This document shows, in pieces, positions 60,979-64,000 of a stretch of 64,000 bases of DNA (the stretch's first letter is position 1; each line of letters opens with the position of its first letter). The DNA is from Plectrocnemia conspersa (Eukaryota; Arthropoda; Insecta; Trichoptera; Polycentropodidae): positions 310,001 to 374,000 of the forward strand of contig VTFK01000011.1 of the NCBI GenBank assembly GCA_009617715.1, given 5' to 3'. The notes under the pieces were generated by a model. That model did no database searches. It saw nothing but the letters and a program-made list of their open reading frames with translations, and was not told the origin of the DNA. Position numbers and translations under genes: made by a program.

Positions 60979-62661
60979 GGCATTTACTTTCAGGATTTGA
61001 ACTTTGCGTATTCGTATCAAGTTGGGGTCCACCACTTTAAGGTTTGAGAGCCACAGGGGTCTGACTTTGTAGCTAATGAGACGCTTGGTGGAATCTAGTT
61101 AGTTCAAATTTATTATATTACAATTGCGACAGACGATAAAAGGTCCTCAAAGGTCTTGTAGGTAGTGTGGCAGTGACAGAATAGCCCATGACAGTATGTT
61201 ATCCGTGGGCAGCGGGGATCTGCTGGTTTTTCCGAGTATCTGTCTGAGTCTTCGAGTGGCAGCTTATGCCAAAAAGTAGTCACTCCTCATCGGAGTCCAG
61301 GCTTAAGTATACAGTGCTGCAAAGCTTGCTGATCAATCACAATCATGCAGCGATATGTATTCGTTTCTTAGAATAGAGAAATAGGTATACGCCTTTAGAA
61401 AGCGACATTTGCTTGATGGCCACTGTCCAAGGCCTATTACCGCAACGGGAATCTTGTGGATCATATGATTTATTATATGTGACCGTTTCGCAACAAAAAA
61501 TATTCTTTAATTCATTTCACTAAAAAAATATAATATAGAGTTGCTTTTGAAATGTCAAACAGAGCAGTGAGAACATCGTATTTTTTTTTTACCTAATGCC
61601 AGGGTTTCTTTAAGCTCATGTTAAGCTCTCGTCTTTAACCGCCCGTTCTCATTTAACATTCCATCTCATTTAAGGCATTCTTTAGAGAGGATTTTCAATA
61701 AAGATTGCTTATATTTTTAATTGCTTCTGATTAATCGGCTTTAGAATTTTGCAAATGATTAGGTTAATATTGAAAAAAAAAACAGTTTTAAAAACATTTA
61801 TAATAAATAAATATTATCAGCCCAATGACGTCACTCTCAACAAAAAAATAAATAAAAAGCACGCTTGATAATAAATCACTAGATTATGAACGATTTTAAT
61901 TACTCATTACATATAGTGAATGTAAAATACGTTATTAAAAAATAGGGAATTTACCACAGATGTTCATTAACACGATTCTAAAACTATAAGAGATAAAATA
62001 ATTAATAATTACGAATTTAGTTTCAAGTGCGGATTCTTGTATTAATGATTTTTATGTATATTTATGCTTTGGTAATTAATACAATTTTTATAAACATTTA
62101 CTGCTATGATAATATATTCTTAGGAGACATAAAATACATATCTCGAAAAAAAATAATGTTACCATTGCTATTATATTGTAATGTAAGCTAATTATGATAA
62201 TATTGTATGAGATAATGCGGTAACTTTGGATCAATATGTTTTAATGAACAGCTTAAAAATATCATTTACTTATGTTAAGTGCAAAGGTTTAAAGCAAAAT
62301 CATTTTTTTAAAGATCTTTTCAAAAATAATACATTTATAAGAATATATTATTTTTGTCATAATTTTAATTTCAATCATCAGAATAATATTTTGTAATGTT
62401 AAAGTAGCTTTTGAACAATATGGTTGGAATTCAACGCATTTCCTTTAAGAATTTATTTATTTTCTTTATTTGTAAATGACAATAAATCATAATTTATATA
62501 TTTACAACATTCCTAACACCTGACAGATACACTGATGAAAGCCATAAAATATTTAACGAACACTTGAATAGGCTTCACGGAATCCCATTGTGTCGCTGCT
62601 ACCTACGAAAAAATATCCAGAGAAAAAACATCGAAAAATATATACGTAAAAAACTGCGAAT

Positions 62662-62848
62662 TTAGCTATATAGGGTCAGAGATATTGACGTCGTAAAAAA
62701 AGTATCAAAAGCATAGTAGTAAACACGGGCAGGTAGATTTTTAGCTCCTTTCTCTTGGGTCCGAGCAAACTGGTAGCCCGAGGGGTTTTGCGGTCGCAGG
62801 ATAGCCTTGACGAGGTCGTTTTGAATACACATAAACGTAAGAATACAC
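62662..62848 (-). other. Orphan exon-like open frame behind a good splice acceptor
   Basis: A pyrimidine-rich tract and ACCACACAG end at 62849. The following frame reads QNDLVKAILRPQNPSGYQFA then RTQEKGAKNLPARVYYYAFD and stops at 62662. Another frame over the same bases is also open, so the coding frame is uncertain, and no good donor is present. It lies in a GC-raised island. Confidence 0.25.
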
Positions 62849-64000
62849 CTGTGTGGTGCATTGAAAATAATAATGAAAAAAATATCAACAGAACAAGTTG
62901 CACCATAAATATTATTACATTGTCCTAGTAGGAAAATTCTTCGTTCTCCGAGAGCCTGTACTTTTGATTCTCGCTAAAATCATGGAAATGTGTATAAAAT
63001 ACTCAGTGTAATTTGAATCACTTAAGAAACAGAATATCAAAGATTATTATTAATATTATTCTTATGTTTCATAATTGATAAGAGAGATTTAAAACGGTTA
63101 TAAGTTTTTAGGATTAGATTATTTTATTTTTAATTTACAAATAAATAATATTTTCTAGAAGTTTAAAAAATAAAAAAATTTGGGTTAAATTGTACTACTC
63201 TGTTAATAGTATATCAACGGGTAAAAAACTAGATTTTAAGAAATATTATGAGCGTAATGTAAAAAGTCGCGTTGGGACTTCGTTGTAGGAATACTACGCT
63301 ATAGGAAACTTCGCTATAGGGGGGTTAACTGTACAATGTAATGCGATTTTCATGAAAAATATTGTATGGAAAAATATATATTTAAATGCACGTAGTATAT
63401 TTGTATATTCGTTTTTTTTTTGATAATACAAGTTTTACTATGTGTTTTTTAACAAATATTCTGTCTTTAATAAAATATAAATAAATTAACAATTTAAGTC
63501 AAAATATTATAAATATATTCGAAATATTGTTTTTAATAATTATTTAACATTATATAAAGGTATACTTTTTATGTAGGCAATTTGAAACAGTGTTATCTGA
63601 TTTAAGCTGAATTTAAAGCAGAAATTAATTTGATTAATCCAAGTAATTTATTTAGATTATCTCGATATAATAAACAGAATCCCTTTGAAATAATTGTAAA
63701 AATATATATTGCGTTCATAAATTATGTAGAAAATAAAGTAACATTACTTTAATGTAACAAAATTGTATCTATCTATTATATGTTGAATAAAAATATGTAT
63801 TTTAAAGCTACTTTAAGATGCACTTTGCACTATATAATGGATGTATAATATTTGATTTCTTTGATATAAAAAAAATATTTCTTGCTTTTAAATTAATATG
63901 ATATTCTGTTAGCAGTCTTTGATAAATAAATTACCAACTAAAACAAATACCCTACATGTTATAATATGCTGAATAATAAATATATACATATGTTTATGTG

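Larger units (their letters stand above)
38403..64000. other. 25-kb gene-poor region (PDZ-gene 5' intron or intergenic)
   Basis: If the PDZ transcript starts further right, this is a long intron; otherwise it is intergenic. It is mostly AT-rich with repeats. GC- and CpG-raised islands stand out at 40780-41280, 42650-43350, 47100-47420, 49260-49690, 50440-50580, 52560-52720, 53270-53470, 56480-56880, 59380-59960 and 61020-61450. Most have open frames on several strands at once, which is what raised GC produces by chance, so I do not call genes there. They are enhancer candidates. Segments with more specific signals are listed separately. Confidence 0.5.

Overview
This window is insect nuclear DNA. 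It is strongly AT-rich, carries compact GT-AG introns and transposon debris, and every recognisable gene is an animal gene with close insect relatives. These include a Rasp-type Hedgehog acyltransferase, an EndoU-type secreted nuclease, MCM8, CRELD and a PDZ scaffold. The order of insect cannot be fixed from the sequence alone. No bacterial, CRISPR or organelle features were seen.

Layout, left to right. Positions 1060-5352 (-): a mitochondrial HAD-type 5'-nucleotidase-domain gene (NT5DC2/3 family), 3' end off the left edge, with one apparent one-base frameshift. Positions 5470-8400: transposon debris (piggyBac and hAT transposase remnants, a GC-rich inverted-repeat MITE family). Positions 8436-9273 (+): a cysteine-rich gene with a possible MAP10/DUF4497-like N-terminus, also with an apparent one-base frameshift. 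Positions 9350-11857 (-): a complete six-exon EndoU endoribonuclease with signal peptide. Positions 12000-14319: intergenic, with a candidate 36-residue membrane micropeptide. Positions 14320-24441 (+): rasp, four exons. Its 8.5-kb last intron is full of mobile DNA: a palindromic MITE and an antisense Jockey-like LINE that is itself broken by two different hAT transposons. Positions 24458-26898 (-): MCM8, tail to tail with rasp, only 16 bp between the stop codons. Positions 28770-29912 (+): intronless Creld. Positions 29913-35000: repeats, including a tandem duplication of the 3' end of the next gene. Positions 35015-38402 (-): a PDZ scaffold protein resembling big bang/PDZD2, 5' exons not found. 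Positions 38403-64000: about 25 kb without a firm gene. It holds dispersed repeats, GC-raised islands that could be enhancers, and a few orphan exon-like open frames.

The genes are not an operon or a pathway. They are independent housekeeping, secretory-pathway and developmental genes. Palmitoylation of Hedgehog (rasp), disulfide/ER folding (Creld) and secreted EndoU all act in or through the ER; MCM8 acts in meiotic and replication-linked recombination; the NT5DC protein is probably mitochondrial. The most unusual structures are the nested transposon stack in the rasp intron, the duplicated 3' end of the PDZ gene, the overlapping rasp/MCM8 3' ends, and several short open segments that match no family I recognise.
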